Origin: Pomacea canaliculata
Taxonomy: Eukaryota; Mollusca; Gastropoda; Architaenioglossa; Ampullariidae
DNA: 64,000 nt
Direction: 5' to 3'
Assembly: GCF_003073045.1 (NCBI RefSeq)
Contig: NC_037600.1
Location: 12,958,515-13,022,514, forward strand
The notes beneath the pieces were generated by a model. The model ran no database searches, had not been told where the DNA came from, and worked only from the letters and a program-made list of their open reading frames with translations. Of this stretch, positions 63,301 through 64,000 are shown piece by piece (the stretch's first letter is position 1; every line of letters begins with the position of its first letter). The translations under genes were made by a program, and so were the position numbers.

Positions 63301-64000
63301 TCACACACACACACACATACACACATTACAATGACAATGACTATATACAGAGAGGATGCAATGAAGCAATTCATGAAGGTTAGCAGCACAATGGTTTCAG
63401 GTTTTAATATGACATGATTGTGAAGGAAACGTACGTGTATGTATGTGAGAGAGAGACCCCTATAAACCAGAGATATTTATCTACATAGGTATATTAGAGA
63501 TTAAGAAAACATTGCTTCTTTGAGTTTTTGTCTGGTAGTAGTTTATGTCTTAGGGTACCGTCTTCAGAATATTCTGTCTTGACTCCCACATACTCCGCTC
63601 CGACACTTGCTTTGCAAGAACCTGCTTCTGGACGCAACATCGGTCATCTGCTTACTCAAAGTCTCTCAATAAGACGCCTGAGCCCTTATGTTTCCGTTTT
63701 GTTTTGAAATTGTTATTTTTACTTTTAGTTTAACCTTTATTGTGTTTGTTGTGGAGACTGGGAGGGGGGTTGCTAACACATAAACACAGCAAAGAGAATT
63801 ATTATAATCTCAGCCAACACGTACAAAGGACAAACAAAATTCTCAGTAGGTCCGGAAGTCTTGAAAACCAAAACAGGCCCTCCCAGAACAACAACAAATC
63901 AAGCGAGTGCCAGACAGAAACCGACGGACGTAAAACGCATAAACTGTTTTATACTTTCACGATTTGGTATTTGCATCGTCGATTACCACATCCCTTGAGC
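60400..64000. other. Intergenic region, no gene seen
   Basis: Includes G-rich sequence at 60420-60520, a degenerate 30-32-bp repeat at about 61427-61553, a T23 tract near 61583-61605 and a CA microsatellite at 63301-63325. A less AT-rich stretch at 62210-62390 has open frames on both strands, but I recognise no domain. Confidence 0.5.
61427..61553 (+). repeat. Degenerate 30-32-bp tandem repeat
   Basis: About four units share ATGGTCT...CTGGGAGT/GGGATGTG...GAAT-like order. This explains the repetitive look of the 155-codon - strand open frame across it. Confidence 0.5.

Overview
This is eukaryotic, AT-rich, gene-poor DNA: split genes with GT-AG introns, TATA-type promoters, tRNA-derived SINEs, hAT-type miniature transposons, a Tc1-type transposase relic and many microsatellites. 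The protein families and repeat style fit a lophotrochozoan, most likely a gastropod mollusc. That assignment is inference; no marker in the window fixes the species. There is no bacterial-type gene, rRNA, intact tRNA or CRISPR array.

Region 1 (about 1-6.3 kb) is intergenic, with SINE fragments and simple repeats. Region 2 (about 6.4-15.7 kb) is the most unusual part. It is a tandem array of a small three-exon gene family on the + strand, encoding secreted, basic, eight-cysteine peptides with a CPC-NPC core. Two copies have open frames (A, 6462-8265; C, 14961-15681). One copy (B, 10465-11961) is broken by a one-base loss in exon 2. Three are partial relics: exons 2+3 at 8405-9742, exon 3 at 13113, and exon 1 at 14167. 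TATA boxes, leader exons, intron edges and 3' flanks are recognisably duplicated, so this is a birth-and-death cluster. Copy C has lost the stop used by A and B and reads into what is 3' UTR in its relatives.

Region 3 (about 16-22.5 kb) is intergenic, with a 25-bp x4 satellite, several SINEs, a compound microsatellite and a 160-bp hAT-type MITE. Region 4 (22.9-50.4 kb) is a single gene, PHPT1 (14-kDa phosphohistidine phosphatase, janus family). It has three coding exons of 181, 125 and 96 bp spread over 27 kb by introns of 23.7 and 3.2 kb. The reading frame is intact across both junctions and the catalytic histidine is present. The large first intron holds repeats, a CpG-rich patch and a possible fragment of a P2X7-like first exon.

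Region 5 (50.4-58.2 kb) is repeat-rich: a 61-bp tandem repeat, a 207-bp hAT-type MITE with a perfect 8-bp target duplication, and a decayed Tc1-like transposase on the - strand. Region 6 (58.2-60.3 kb) is a - strand gene for a small secretory precursor with dibasic sites and a C-terminal GFRYG, consistent with an amidated neuropeptide; I do not recognise the family. The rest to 64 kb shows no gene I can support.

The genes do not form a pathway. PHPT1 is a housekeeping enzyme. The cysteine-rich array and the peptide precursor are separate lineage-specific secreted products.
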